Counted from the first letter of the stretch, positions 50,993 through 59,127 are shown. The stretch is 64,000 nt of DNA from Nocardia shimofusensis NBRC 100134 (GCF_001613125.1 NZ_BDBT01000014.1:90353-154352); one strand, 5' to 3'. Program-made: numbers and translations. The notes: a model not told the origin generated them from the sequence alone.

Positions 50993-52263
50993 CACTTCAC
51001 CTCGGCGGGCGCGGTGGTGAACAGCTCGTTGGCCTTGGCCTCGGTGACGATCCGGGCGACCTCGAGCATGCCGCGCTCGGCGGGGAAGGTCATCACCAGG
51101 CCCATCGCGAGATCGCGCAGCGCGCGGCCCGCCGACCCCTGCATCGAGGCCGCCGAGGTGCCACCGGCTTTCAACGCGCCGAGCGCGACCTGGAAGCAGG
51201 CCTCGGTGACCGAACCCTTGCCCAGGCGCCACTGCGCGAACACGTCCTGCTTCGACTTGAACGGCGGATCGGCGGTCTCGACGATGAGCTGGTAGCGCAA
51301 CCACAGGTAGGCGGTCTGCAACTGCCGAGTCATCTCGCCGAAGAGCACCTGGTGCACCGGCGAGGAGGCGACCGGTTTCCCGGTGTCGGCGAAGGTCTTG
51401 GTGGTGGCGGCGGCGACCGCCTCGTCGTAGACGTTCTGCGCGCACCCGGTGTAGGCGGCGGCGATGGCGACCTGGTTGCCCACGAAACTGCCGCGGCTCT
51501 GGGTGAGCATCTTCGGGAACGCGCCCGGCACCGTGAGGGCCTCGTCGTCGGCGATGAAGACGTTGTCGAGGCGGATGCCGTTGTTGGCGGTGGCGCGCAT
51601 GCCCAGTCCGTTCCACGGCGCGCGGGCGCTGACGCCTTCGGCGTCACGGGGCACGAAGAAGGTCGCGATGCCCGCGGCGGTGTCGTAGCCGTCGAGCTTG
51701 GCCGAGGTCAGGTAGTAGTCGGCGACGCCGGTCGCGCAGCCGAAGGACTTCTCGCCGTTGAGAATCCAGCCGCCGTCGACCTCGGTCGCGGTCGTGGCGA
51801 TGGTGATGTTGGCCGCCTCGGTCTTCACCGATTCGGAGGCGAAGTTCGCCAGCCACACCCCGTCGGCCATGCGGGTGAGCACCTTCTCCGCGAAGGCGGC
51901 CACCACCGGCACCTCGTCGGCGTCGAACAGTCCCGCGTCGATGGCCTCCAGCGGGAGCAGGCCGCGCGAGGCGCTGGTGTTGTGGAAGAAGTAGGCCAGC
52001 GCGGTGGACGGACACGCCGTGCCCATCGCATACGTCGCGGCCGCGAGGTCACGCAATCCACCGCCGAGGCCGCCGAATTTCTCGGGGACGATCAACCCGA
52101 GCAGACCGGCATCCCGCAGCAAGCCGACATGGCCCTCGGGGAAGGTGCCGGTGGCATCCGCCGCATCGGCCGCCGCGCGCAGGGCGGGCAGAACCGAATC
52201 CACCCGCTCGGCGCGTTCGCGTTCGGCCTCGGTCATGTCTTCGACGAGTCGTTCACCGATCAT
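50992..52263 (-). CDS. acyl-CoA dehydrogenase-fold flavoprotein
   Basis: 423-residue protein of the acyl-CoA dehydrogenase superfamily: N-terminal helical domain (LLRDAGLLGLIVPEKFGGLGGGL), central beta domain (DGGWILNGEKSFGCATGVADYYL) and C-terminal helical domain with AAAYTGCAQNVYDEA. No clear catalytic Glu of mitochondrial-type dehydrogenases can be placed, so a flavin monooxygenase or hydroxylase role of the DszC/HpaB-like kind is equally likely. ATG 52263 has GAGGGA upstream. First gene of the operon, divergent from iclR. Confidence 0.8.
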   Translation of the reverse strand: MIGERLVEDMTEAERERAERVDSVLPALRAAADAADATGTFPEGHVGLLRDAGLLGLIVPEKFGGLGGGLRDLAAATYAMGTACPSTALAYFFHNTSASRGLLPLEAIDAGLFDADEVPVVAAFAEKVLTRMADGVWLANFASESVKTEAANITIATTATEVDGGWILNGEKSFGCATGVADYYLTSAKLDGYDTAAGIATFFVPRDAEGVSARAPWNGLGMRATANNGIRLDNVFIADDEALTVPGAFPKMLTQSRGSFVGNQVAIAAAYTGCAQNVYDEAVAAATTKTFADTGKPVASSPVHQVLFGEMTRQLQTAYLWLRYQLIVETADPPFKSKQDVFAQWRLGKGSVTEACFQVALGALKAGGTSAASMQGSAGRALRDLAMGLVMTFPAERGMLEVARIVTEAKANELFTTAPAEVK

Positions 52264-52318
52264 TGGACTAGTCCCTCGTAGTGGGTGCGGGCGTGTGGTA
52301 GAGGTTCCACGCCCCTTC

Positions 52319-52343
52319 GTTTCGGTAGTCGAAACACCGTCTC
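52319..52343 (-). promoter_or_regulatory. composite operator of the acyl-CoA-dehydrogenase-led operon
   Basis: GTTTCG-GTAGT-CGAAAC (52319-52335) followed by ACC-GTCTC, so that GAAAC-N3-GTCTC spans 52331-52343. Same order, spacing and half-sites as 46872-46896, indicating one regulator for both operons. Confidence 0.78.
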
Positions 52344-52396
52344 GCACAAGGTAACGCGATGGTCGGGGGCTCGCAAGGGGAACAGGCTTCTCCTTT

Positions 52397-52426
52397 GTTT
52401 CCCCTAGGGAAATTTCGTGCCTACAC
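52397..52426 (+). promoter_or_regulatory. iclR promoter with palindrome
   Basis: TTTCCC-CTA-GGGAAA (52398-52412) sits over the -35 position of a TACACT -10 element (52421-52426) that would start transcription at about the GTG 52435. GTTTC at 52397 and GAAA at 52409 make it a degenerate form of the composite operator, consistent with autoregulation. Confidence 0.55.
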
Positions 52427-52434
52427 TGGCTGGC

Positions 52435-53220
52435 GTGTCCATCACTGAATCCGAGAGCCCGAGCCGGTCGATCGCCGCTGTCGAGCGAGCGATGGACGTG
52501 CTGCTGTTGTTCGGGCGATCCGGACGCGCCGACCTCGGCGTCACCGAGATCGCGACCGAACTCGGCATCACCAAAGCCGCGGTGCACCGCATTCTCACCG
52601 CGCTACGCAATCGTGACCTGATCGCCTTCGAGCCGGCCACCCGCCGCTACACCCTCGGTCACGCCGCGATCGCTCTCGGCCGCGCCTACATGGCCCGCAC
52701 CGACCTGCGCATCATGGCCGCCCCGGAGTTGCGGCGCCTCGGGTCGCTGACCGGCGAGACGGTGACGCTGTCGATCCGGCGCGGCGACACCAGGATGTAT
52801 GTCGACCAAGTCGTGCCCGAGCACGAATTGCGCGTGGAGGTGACCCTCGGCGTGCCGTATCCGCTCTACGCGGGCAGTTCCTCGAAGGTGATCCTGGCCT
52901 ACCTCGACAAGAAGGACATCGACGACTACCTGCGCAAACAGGAACTGGTCGCGTTCACCGACGCCACCATCACCAGTCGCACGGCGTTGCGCACCGAGCT
53001 GGCGGCCATCCGCAAGCGCGGCTACGCCATCTCGACGGGGGAGCGCCAGCTCGGCGCCGCCTCCGTCGCCGCGCCGATCCTCGATCACGACGGCGGTGTG
53101 ATGGCCGCCATCAGCGTGTGCGCGCCGCTGTCGCGTTTCGAACCGCGCATCGACGAATTCGTTCCCTTGCTGCTCAAAGCCGGGCGCGCCATCTCGGCGC
53201 AACTGGGGTACGCCGGTTGA
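52435..53220 (+). CDS. IclR-family regulator of the flanking catabolic operons
   Basis: 261-residue regulator: winged helix at about 10-75 (RAMDVLLLFGRSGRADLGVTEIATELG, AAVHRILTALRNRDLIAF) and the IclR effector domain with GETVTLSIRRGDTRMYVDQV, YPLYAGSSSKVILAY and RGYAISTGERQLGAASVAAPI. GTG 52435 is preferred because a TACACT box just upstream implies a leaderless mRNA; GTG 52417 is possible. Divergent from the 52.3 kb operon with shared operator motifs. Inducer presumably a pathway intermediate. Confidence 0.88.
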   Translation: MSITESESPSRSIAAVERAMDVLLLFGRSGRADLGVTEIATELGITKAAVHRILTALRNRDLIAFEPATRRYTLGHAAIALGRAYMARTDLRIMAAPELRRLGSLTGETVTLSIRRGDTRMYVDQVVPEHELRVEVTLGVPYPLYAGSSSKVILAYLDKKDIDDYLRKQELVAFTDATITSRTALRTELAAIRKRGYAISTGERQLGAASVAAPILDHDGGVMAAISVCAPLSRFEPRIDEFVPLLLKAGRAISAQLGYAG

Positions 53221-53230
53221 GTTCCTCGGG

Positions 53231-53938
53231 TCAGAGATTCGCCCCCGGTTTGAGTACGCCCAGCGCGGCGGCCGCCAGCACACTGCCCCAGATCGTCCAC
53301 ACGTAGGGCAGGCACCCGTTCACGCTGCGCTTGATCACGCGCTCGACCTCGTCGGTCGAGCCCGTGGTCGTCAATGCGGCGAAGGCGGGACCGAAGGGCC
53401 GCAGGGTGATTCGGATGCCGAGCCCGGCGGTGATCGCCGCCGCGTACAGCAGTATCTTCGCCCCCAACCAGCGCGGCTCGGTGGTCACCCCGAACGGCGC
53501 GTCGACGACGATGGCGTACAGCCCCGCCGCGGCCATGCCCGCGACGACGGCGTAGCGGATGGTGAGGTCGGCTGTCGTCACCCACGGGAAGCGCCCGTGG
53601 GTGCGGTGCTGGATCACTGCGAGCGTGAGCCATCCCGCCGCGAACAGCCAGGTGAGAACTACCAGCCACCACGGAAACATGTCGTGCCCGAACAATCGCG
53701 CACCATGTGGATCGGCCGCCATCAGCGTGACGCCACTGGGCAGGAACAACACCAGGCAGATCTTCGGCGCAAGATCCAGCCCGCTCATGATCTTCAATGC
53801 GGTCGACCTGGCCTCCGGTCCCAGCTCCGGGGCGATGACATACCGGCTGGAGTAGAACACGCCGAGGTCGCCGCCGAGCCAGAAGACGAACAACACGATG
53901 TGCACGATGATCCACCAGCCGTGCGGATGCGGTCCCAT
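53231..53938 (-). CDS. six-helix membrane protein, CopD/DUF2269-like
   Basis: 235-residue integral membrane protein starting GWWIIVHIVLFVFWLGGDLG, with His residues in the first helix and five more hydrophobic segments, the last GCLPYVWTIWGSVLAAAALG. The His-FWLGG start is reminiscent of CopD-, DUF2269- and HemJ-like proteins, some of which bind heme or copper. Convergent with iclR, 10 bp apart. Function unknown; a palindrome lies upstream. Confidence 0.68.
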   Translation of the reverse strand: MGPHPHGWWIIVHIVLFVFWLGGDLGVFYSSRYVIAPELGPEARSTALKIMSGLDLAPKICLVLFLPSGVTLMAADPHGARLFGHDMFPWWLVVLTWLFAAGWLTLAVIQHRTHGRFPWVTTADLTIRYAVVAGMAAAGLYAIVVDAPFGVTTEPRWLGAKILLYAAAITAGLGIRITLRPFGPAFAALTTTGSTDEVERVIKRSVNGCLPYVWTIWGSVLAAAALGVLKPGANL

Positions 53939-54015
53939 ATCGATCCTCTACAAGCGAAGGCGGCGCGTGGCTCGTCCTCGGTGTCGCGGTCGGCCGCCGG
54001 CGCGCAGGCGTGAAT

Positions 54016-54042
54016 GGATACAACGTATCCCTATGAGAAACG
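54016..54042. promoter_or_regulatory. palindrome GGATAC-N3-GTATCC plus GAAAC half-site
   Basis: Perfect 15-bp palindrome at 54016-54030, of TetR-operator type, about 80 bp upstream of the CopD-like gene. TATGAGAAACG follows at 54032-54042, identical to one arm of the palindrome at 35661-35683. Confidence 0.5.
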
Positions 54043-54180
54043 ATGGACAACAGGAAGATCGGGTCGGCCGTGTTCCGGCGTGAAGCCGGGGCGGGTCGCG
54101 GCGGTCGCCCACGAACCATGTCCGCATCGCGTAGGCTCTGGTCAGCGGGACCGTTCAGGTCCTCGAAACGAAGGACGTCC

Positions 54181-54315
54181 ATGTCCGACAAATCCCCCCG
54201 CAGTACTGCTGCGAAGAAGTCCGGAAAATCTCTGAAGGAAAAACGAGCGGACAAGAAGGCCAAGGCCGTCAGAAAAACCGAGGTCGAGTCCACCTTCGAG
54301 CTCAAGCGTCGCTGA
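54181..54315 (+). CDS. small basic protein
   Basis: 44-residue Lys-rich protein (SDKSPRSTAAKKSGKSLKEK, then RADKKAKAVRKTEVES). ATG 54181 has AAGGA at five bases. Small proteins of this KSGKSLKEKRA-K-AK type recur in actinobacteria with no known role; nucleic-acid binding is plausible from charge. Confidence 0.7.
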   Translation: MSDKSPRSTAAKKSGKSLKEKRADKKAKAVRKTEVESTFELKRR

Positions 54316-54570
54316 CCGACGTTGTGCATCCCGCCTTCGATCTGAGAGTTCCTGTCCGACAGGCTGATTCGCCGTCCGGTGACGTGCCGGGGCGACGGTC
54401 GAGCGGGGCACGGGCATCGGCGGATTCTCGCTGGATACGCACCCGCGGCGCACCCGTCCGCGCCGCCCGAGCGGTCCCGATGTGCGGAATCCTCGCGGGT
54501 GTGGCATAGTGGTCCCTGAGACCGAGCTAAATCGAGCGCGGCTCATCTACAGAAATGAAATTTTTTTAAC

Positions 54571-54774
54571 ATGGCTCAAGGCAGCGTGAAATGGTTCAAC
54601 GGCGAGAAGGGCTTCGGCTTCATCGCCCAAGACGGAGGCGGCCCTGACGTCTTCGTGCACTACTCCGCCATCGGCGGCTCGGGTTTCAAGTCCCTCGACG
54701 AGGGACAGCGCGTGGAGTTCGAGATCGGGCAGGGCCAGAAGGGCCCGCAGGCTCAGGACGTCCGCGTCATCTAG
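54571..54774 (+). CDS. cspA: cold-shock domain protein
   Basis: 67-residue OB-fold nucleic-acid chaperone: GSVKWFNGEKGFGFIAQD (RNP1) and DVFVHYSAI (RNP2). The 255 bp before it contain no other gene; an AT-rich stretch with a T run lies directly before the ATG and there is no Shine-Dalgarno match, so expression may depend on leader structure as in other csp genes. A strong terminator follows. Confidence 0.96.
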   Translation: MAQGSVKWFNGEKGFGFIAQDGGGPDVFVHYSAIGGSGFKSLDEGQRVEFEIGQGQKGPQAQDVRVI

Positions 54775-54788
54775 TCAGCGCGAGTTGT

Positions 54789-54822
54789 AAGGCTCCGCAC
54801 CGTTGAGGTGCGGAGCCTTTTC
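54789..54822 (+). terminator. terminator after cspA
   Basis: Perfect 13-bp stem AAGGCTCCGCACC / GGTGCGGAGCCTT with loop GTTGA, ending in TTTT. Confidence 0.95.
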
Positions 54823-55003
54823 TCGTCTCTCCCCCCGGGCGCCGAGCAGATCCGAGCTTGCTCGCGATCACCTCCGGAACGCCGGATGTCCGGCCTGCGG
54901 CACGACGGCGTACCGTTGTCGAGGTCCGGAGAACGCCGTCGGTCCACGCGGCGGGGTCGGGCCGACGAGATGTTCAGCACATGAGCCGACGGGAAAGGCC
55001 GAG

Positions 55004-55762
55004 GTGGTGACAGCGGGAATGCGTGGTCACGACCGGCGAGGGTCGGACGACGAGGCGATGATCGGCTATATGACCCAGATGCGGGACGAGATGACCCGTT
55101 TCGTGATGGAGTACGAGTTCGCCGTGCAGGAGCTGCTCACGAAGGTGACGATCCTGCGGCACGAGTTCCTGAATCTGCACCACTACAACCCCATCGAACA
55201 CGTCACCTCGCGGGTGAAGTCGTCTCCGAGCATCGTGCGCAAGGCCATCAGGAAGGGCGTCCCTCCCGAGCTCGCCGCCATCCGCGAACACATCACCGAC
55301 ATCGGGGGCGTGCGGATCACCTGCAGTTTCATCTCCGACACCTATCGGGTGCTGGAGGCACTCACCTCACAGGACGATGTGCGCGTGATCGCGGTCAAGG
55401 ACTACATCGCCCATCCGAAGCCCAACGGCTACAAGAGCCTGCACGCCCTGCTCGAGATCCCGGTATTCCTGTCGAGCGGGCGCGTGGACGTCACCGTCGA
55501 ACTCCAGGTTCGCACCGTCGCCATGGACTTCTGGGCGACGACCGAGCACAAGATCTTCTACAAATTCGACGGCCATGTTCCTCAGCGGCTCATCGACGAT
55601 CTGACCACTGCCGCCCAGACAGCGGCAGAACTCGACCGCCGGATGGAGCAGTTGCACACCGAGGTGCACGGGGTGGACGCCCGCAGCCCGGGCGCCCAGA
55701 CCGATATCGACGACGACGTGCTGCGGTATTTCTGGGAGCACGCCCGGAACTCCTGGGATTGA
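55004..55762 (+). CDS. small alarmone synthetase, RelA/SpoT-domain (p)ppGpp synthase
   Basis: About 252 residues with only the synthetase domain: ITDIGGVRITCSFI, DYIAHPKPNGYKSLHALLEI and VELQVRTVAMDFWATTEHKI, then a helical tail. It transfers pyrophosphate from ATP to GTP or GDP. No hydrolase, TGS or ACT domain, so it is a stand-alone synthetase whose product must be removed by another enzyme. Starts GTG 55004, GTG 55007 or ATG 55019; GGAAAGG favours the first two. Confidence 0.88.
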   Translation: MVTAGMRGHDRRGSDDEAMIGYMTQMRDEMTRFVMEYEFAVQELLTKVTILRHEFLNLHHYNPIEHVTSRVKSSPSIVRKAIRKGVPPELAAIREHITDIGGVRITCSFISDTYRVLEALTSQDDVRVIAVKDYIAHPKPNGYKSLHALLEIPVFLSSGRVDVTVELQVRTVAMDFWATTEHKIFYKFDGHVPQRLIDDLTTAAQTAAELDRRMEQLHTEVHGVDARSPGAQTDIDDDVLRYFWEHARNSWD

Positions 55763-55807
55763 CCCTACCGGCGTGGCTCGCGGGGCTGTTCGCCACGACC
55801 GGTAGGG
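55763..55807 (+). terminator. terminator after the alarmone synthetase
   Basis: CCCTACCGGCGTGGC pairs with GCCACG-A-CCGGTAGGG (one bulged A), directly after the stop codon. Confidence 0.75.
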
Positions 55808-55813
55808 CCATCA

Positions 55814-55872
55814 CTCGAATCGATTCGAGAATTTGATTACGTGCGCTGACGAATTCGCCGATCGGCAAATTC
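55814..55872. repeat. two palindromes
   Basis: CTCGAATCGATTCGAG (55814-55829) is a perfect 16-bp palindrome; GAATTCGCCGA with an inverted copy (one mismatch) follows at 55851-55872. They lie between the alarmone synthetase terminator and the end of the repeat protein gene. Role unknown. Confidence 0.55.
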
Positions 55873-55938
55873 GCTGCAATGGCGCACATCCACCGATTCG
55901 GAAGCGTGCGGCAAAGCGGTTGTGCCGGCAGGAGCGTA

Positions 55939-56352
55939 TCAGGCGGCGGGCTCGGGCTGGGTCAGCTCCTGGACACCGAGAATCGAGTCGATGATGTTGA
56001 GGATGGCCGAGGTGCCACCGTCGAAGGCGGAGCTACCGGTATCGAGCAGCGCGGAACCCGAGGCCAGGCCGCCACCCTCGGCGGAACCCGCGGCCAGTCC
56101 GGCCGAACCTGTGGCCAGGCCGGCCGAACCCGAGGCCAGGCCACCTTCGGCGACACCTGCGGCCAGTCCGGCCGAACCCGTGGCCAGGCCGGTTTCGGCG
56201 GACCCCGCGGCCAAGCCCGCGGAACCCGTGGCGAGGGCGGCGGAGCCGGTGACGGCGGTGGCGCTTTCGGCGGAGGCGACTGCGGCCGGTCCGAAGAACA
56301 GGGCGGCGGCGGTGACGGCGCCGGCGGCGACGAGAGTCTTGCGAGAGATCAT
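55939..56352 (-). CDS. secreted Gly/Ala/Ser-rich repeat protein
   Basis: 137 residues: signal peptide (LVAAGAVTAAALFFGPAAVASA), then about ten imperfect copies of a six-to-eight-residue unit (GLATGSA, GLAAGSAE), ending in a hydrophobic helix-like tail (AILNIIDSILGVQELTQ). ATG 56352 has GGAAG upstream. The repeat suggests a cell-surface or structural role; no family recognised. Confidence 0.7.
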   Translation of the reverse strand: MISRKTLVAAGAVTAAALFFGPAAVASAESATAVTGSAALATGSAGLAAGSAETGLATGSAGLAAGVAEGGLASGSAGLATGSAGLAAGSAEGGGLASGSALLDTGSSAFDGGTSAILNIIDSILGVQELTQPEPAA

Positions 56353-56919
56353 GGCGGAGCTTCCTTCCACTGGTGGATATCACGACACCATCACGGCGCG
56401 CACCAGCAACGTTAAGGAATCGAAATCAGCAAATCCACCCCGCTTTCTGTGTGATGAATCACCGTTAATAGTTGGCAAACTGCATATTGTGTCGAGGTAA
56501 CACAATTCGATCTTGAATTTTCGATTTCTCGATCTTGAATACCTCCATAATTCGATCTCGGCACCCTGGTCGGGTGATCACCATGTGTGCCGAAAAGAAT
56601 GCATCCCTTGCGATTTCGCGGGGACGCGCGAGAATCGGTGACCGAATGCGGGCTCGACCACCCGGCGCCGAAGGTGATTCGAGCCGACGCGACGTCGTCA
56701 TCGATCACGGTCATCGATCACGGTCGTCGATCGATCACGCACGCGAGCCCCGAGGTCTGCGCGCGGCCGATTACTGCCTGCGCTACCGGTCCGCGGCCGG
56801 GCGGGGGCAGACCGAGGACACGGCTACCTGCCACCTCGGCTTTCGTGGCGTCGTACGCGACCCGGCGATCGATTCTCTCCGAGCGCCGCATCGATCGCTG
56901 CGGATTCGCTTAGAATCGA
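56353..56919. other. 567-bp gene-free, AT-richer region with short repeats
   Basis: No convincing gene on either strand. Composition drops to visibly AT-rich at about 56400-56560. TCGATCTTGAAT occurs twice (about 56508 and 56530), and ATCGATCACGGTC is repeated around 56698-56725. A TAGAAT box at 56911-56916 lies seven bases before the ligase start and suggests a leaderless transcript for it. Confidence 0.5.
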
Positions 56920-56922
56920 GTG

Positions 56923-58761
56923 ATGACGTTCCTCCGGAATTCCGAGGAGCTTCCCGATCTCAGCAAGATCGAGCACCGGGCATCCTCGGTAGCACAGATG
57001 CTGGTCGACCGCGTCGTCGCGACACCGGACGCGGAGGCATTTCGATTCCCTGACGGCGACGGCTGGACCAGCGTGTCCTGGAAGCAGTTCGGTGAGCGCG
57101 TCGACATCCTGGCCGCCGGGTTGATCGCGCTGGGAATCCAGGCCGAGGATCGCGTCGCGCTCGTGTCGTCCACGCGGTACGAATGGGTGCTCGCCGACTT
57201 CGCCGTGATGTGCGCCGGCGCGGCCACCACCACCGTGTACCCCACCATGAACGCCCCGGGCGTCGCCTTCATCGTCGCCGACTCGGGCAGCTGTCTCGTC
57301 GTCGCCGAAGATCAGGCCCAGGTCGACAAACTGATCGAACATCGCGCCGAGTTGCCCGACGTGCAACAGGTGGTGATCTTCGACGGCGAGGGCGACGGAG
57401 ACTGGGTGATCGCGCTCGCCGATCTCGAGGAGCGCGGGCGCAGACTGCTCGCCGGTTCGCCCGACGTGGTGGCCGATCGCATCCGCGGAATCCGGCCCGA
57501 GCACTTGGGCACCATCATGTACACCTCCGGGACGACCGGCACCCCGAAAGGCGTCAGGCTGCCGCATTCGGCGTGGACGTACAGCGCGGCAGCCATCGAC
57601 GTTCTGCATGTTCTCGGCCCCGACGATCTGAACTTCTTGTGGCTTCCGCTGTCGCACTCGTTCGGCAAGGTGATGTTGGCGCTGTCACCGCTGATCGGCT
57701 TTCCCACGGCCATCGACGGTCGGGTGGACAAGATCGTCGACAACCTCGCGATATTGCGTCCCACCATCGTGGCGGCCGCCCCGCGCATCTTCGAGAAGGC
57801 GCATGCCCGTATCGAGGGCATCGTGGCCGAGGAAGGCGGGATCAAGAAGAAGCTCTTCGACTGGGCGGTCGGGGTCGGCCTGCAGGTTTCGCGCGCCAGA
57901 CAGGCCGGCAAGGATCCGTCGTTGCTGGTCGTCTTACAGCACAAGGTCGCCGACAAGCTGGTGCTCTCCAAGATCCGTGAACGCTTCGGTGGTCGGCTGC
58001 GGTACTTCGTTTCGGCGGCGGCCCCGTTGGACCGCGATGTCGCGCAGTGGTTCGACGCGATCGGTGTCATCGTGCTCGAAGGTTACGGCCTGACCGAGAC
58101 TGCCGCCGCGTCGTTCATCAACCGCCCGGACGGCTACCGGTTCGGAACCGTGGGCAAGCCGTTCCCCGGCACCGAGGTCAAGATCGCCGAGGACGGCGAG
58201 ATCCTGATCAGAAGTCCGGGCGTGATGAGTGGCTATCACAACCACCCCGAGGCCACCGCGGAGGCGTTGGACGCCGACGGCTGGTTCCGTACCGGCGACA
58301 TCGGCGAGATCGACGCGGACGGCTTCCTGCACATCACCGACCGCAAGAAGGACTTGTTCAAGACTTCGCAGGGCAAATACGTCGCGCCCTCCGCGATCGC
58401 CGCCACCTTCAAGGGGATGTGCCCGTACGCGGCGGATTTCATCGTCTACGGAGAGGCGCGGCCCTATTGCGTCGCCTTGGTCGGCCTCGATGCCGAGAGC
58501 ATCGTCGAATGGGCAGGCAAGAACGGTCTGGCAGACAAACCGTTCGCCGAAATCGCGCGGGACGAGAAGACCCAGGAGGTGATCGCCGCCTTCGTCGACA
58601 CCCTGAATGACCAACTCGATCGCTGGGAACAGATCAAGAAATTCGGCATCATCGACCGCGAACTGTCCGTCGAGGCCGGTGACTTCACACCGAGCATGAA
58701 ACTGCGCCGCAAGATAGTCGTCGACAAGTTCGCCGACAGCATCGACGCCCTCTACCAGTGA
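56923..58761 (+). CDS. long-chain fatty acid-CoA ligase, FadD15-type
   Basis: 612-residue AMP-forming ligase of ANL type: P-loop IMYTSGTTGTPKGV (about residue 195), VLEGYGLTET, GWFRTGDIGEIDADGFLHIT and the C-terminal lysine region MKLRRKIV. It activates a fatty acid with ATP and CoA. Overall organisation matches mycobacterial FadD15. ATG 56923 follows GTG 56920 in frame; the nearby TAGAAT box argues for a leaderless start. Confidence 0.88.
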   Translation: MTFLRNSEELPDLSKIEHRASSVAQMLVDRVVATPDAEAFRFPDGDGWTSVSWKQFGERVDILAAGLIALGIQAEDRVALVSSTRYEWVLADFAVMCAGAATTTVYPTMNAPGVAFIVADSGSCLVVAEDQAQVDKLIEHRAELPDVQQVVIFDGEGDGDWVIALADLEERGRRLLAGSPDVVADRIRGIRPEHLGTIMYTSGTTGTPKGVRLPHSAWTYSAAAIDVLHVLGPDDLNFLWLPLSHSFGKVMLALSPLIGFPTAIDGRVDKIVDNLAILRPTIVAAAPRIFEKAHARIEGIVAEEGGIKKKLFDWAVGVGLQVSRARQAGKDPSLLVVLQHKVADKLVLSKIRERFGGRLRYFVSAAAPLDRDVAQWFDAIGVIVLEGYGLTETAAASFINRPDGYRFGTVGKPFPGTEVKIAEDGEILIRSPGVMSGYHNHPEATAEALDADGWFRTGDIGEIDADGFLHITDRKKDLFKTSQGKYVAPSAIAATFKGMCPYAADFIVYGEARPYCVALVGLDAESIVEWAGKNGLADKPFAEIARDEKTQEVIAAFVDTLNDQLDRWEQIKKFGIIDRELSVEAGDFTPSMKLRRKIVVDKFADSIDALYQ

Positions 58762-58791
58762 CGTCGATCGGTGCCGGATCTCCGGTCTGTG

Positions 58792-59127
58792 CTATTTCCG
58801 ATTCGGTGCGGTTCGACCACGCGCCGGAATGTCGCCGGACGGAGCGTCGTCATCGGCACGTTTCCGCCGTAATGCGTCGAGATCGACGACATTCGCGCCG
58901 GGCTCGGCACTGCGCGGATCATCCTCCGGGGCGGAGTGCCGCGCCGCGAGGGGGTCGACCACCGGCCACCACCCTGTCTCCCGTTGCAGGTCCGATCGCA
59001 GTACGGGCGTGGTCGGTGCGGGATCGAAGACCAAGCCACCTTCCGGACGCCACGTGCTGCGGGGACGCCCACCGGCCTCTTCCGTCACGCGCCGCGGGCG
59101 ACGCGGTAGCCGGGTGACCTTCGACAT
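58792..59127 (-). CDS. small hypothetical protein
   Basis: 111-residue basic, Pro/Arg-rich protein (SKVTRLPRRPRRVTEEAGG at the start, VVDLDALRRKRADDDAP near the end) without membrane segments. GGGAG precedes ATG 59127 at five bases. Function unknown; could be spurious in this GC-rich strand. Confidence 0.45.
   Translation of the reverse strand: MSKVTRLPRRPRRVTEEAGGRPRSTWRPEGGLVFDPAPTTPVLRSDLQRETGWWPVVDPLAARHSAPEDDPRSAEPGANVVDLDALRRKRADDDAPSGDIPARGRTAPNRK

Noticed and set aside
28673..52263. Nicotinate/nicotine degradation cluster
   Set aside because: Maleate-isomerase-like, amidase and monooxygenase genes fit superficially, but there is no 2,5-dihydroxypyridine dioxygenase or N-formylmaleamate deformylase, and RCCR- and NOL-like genes have no place in that pathway.
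55939..56352. Short regular repeats suggesting a CRISPR array
   Set aside because: Repeats are in frame, encode GLA-GSA units of a protein with signal peptide and ribosome site, and have no spacers.
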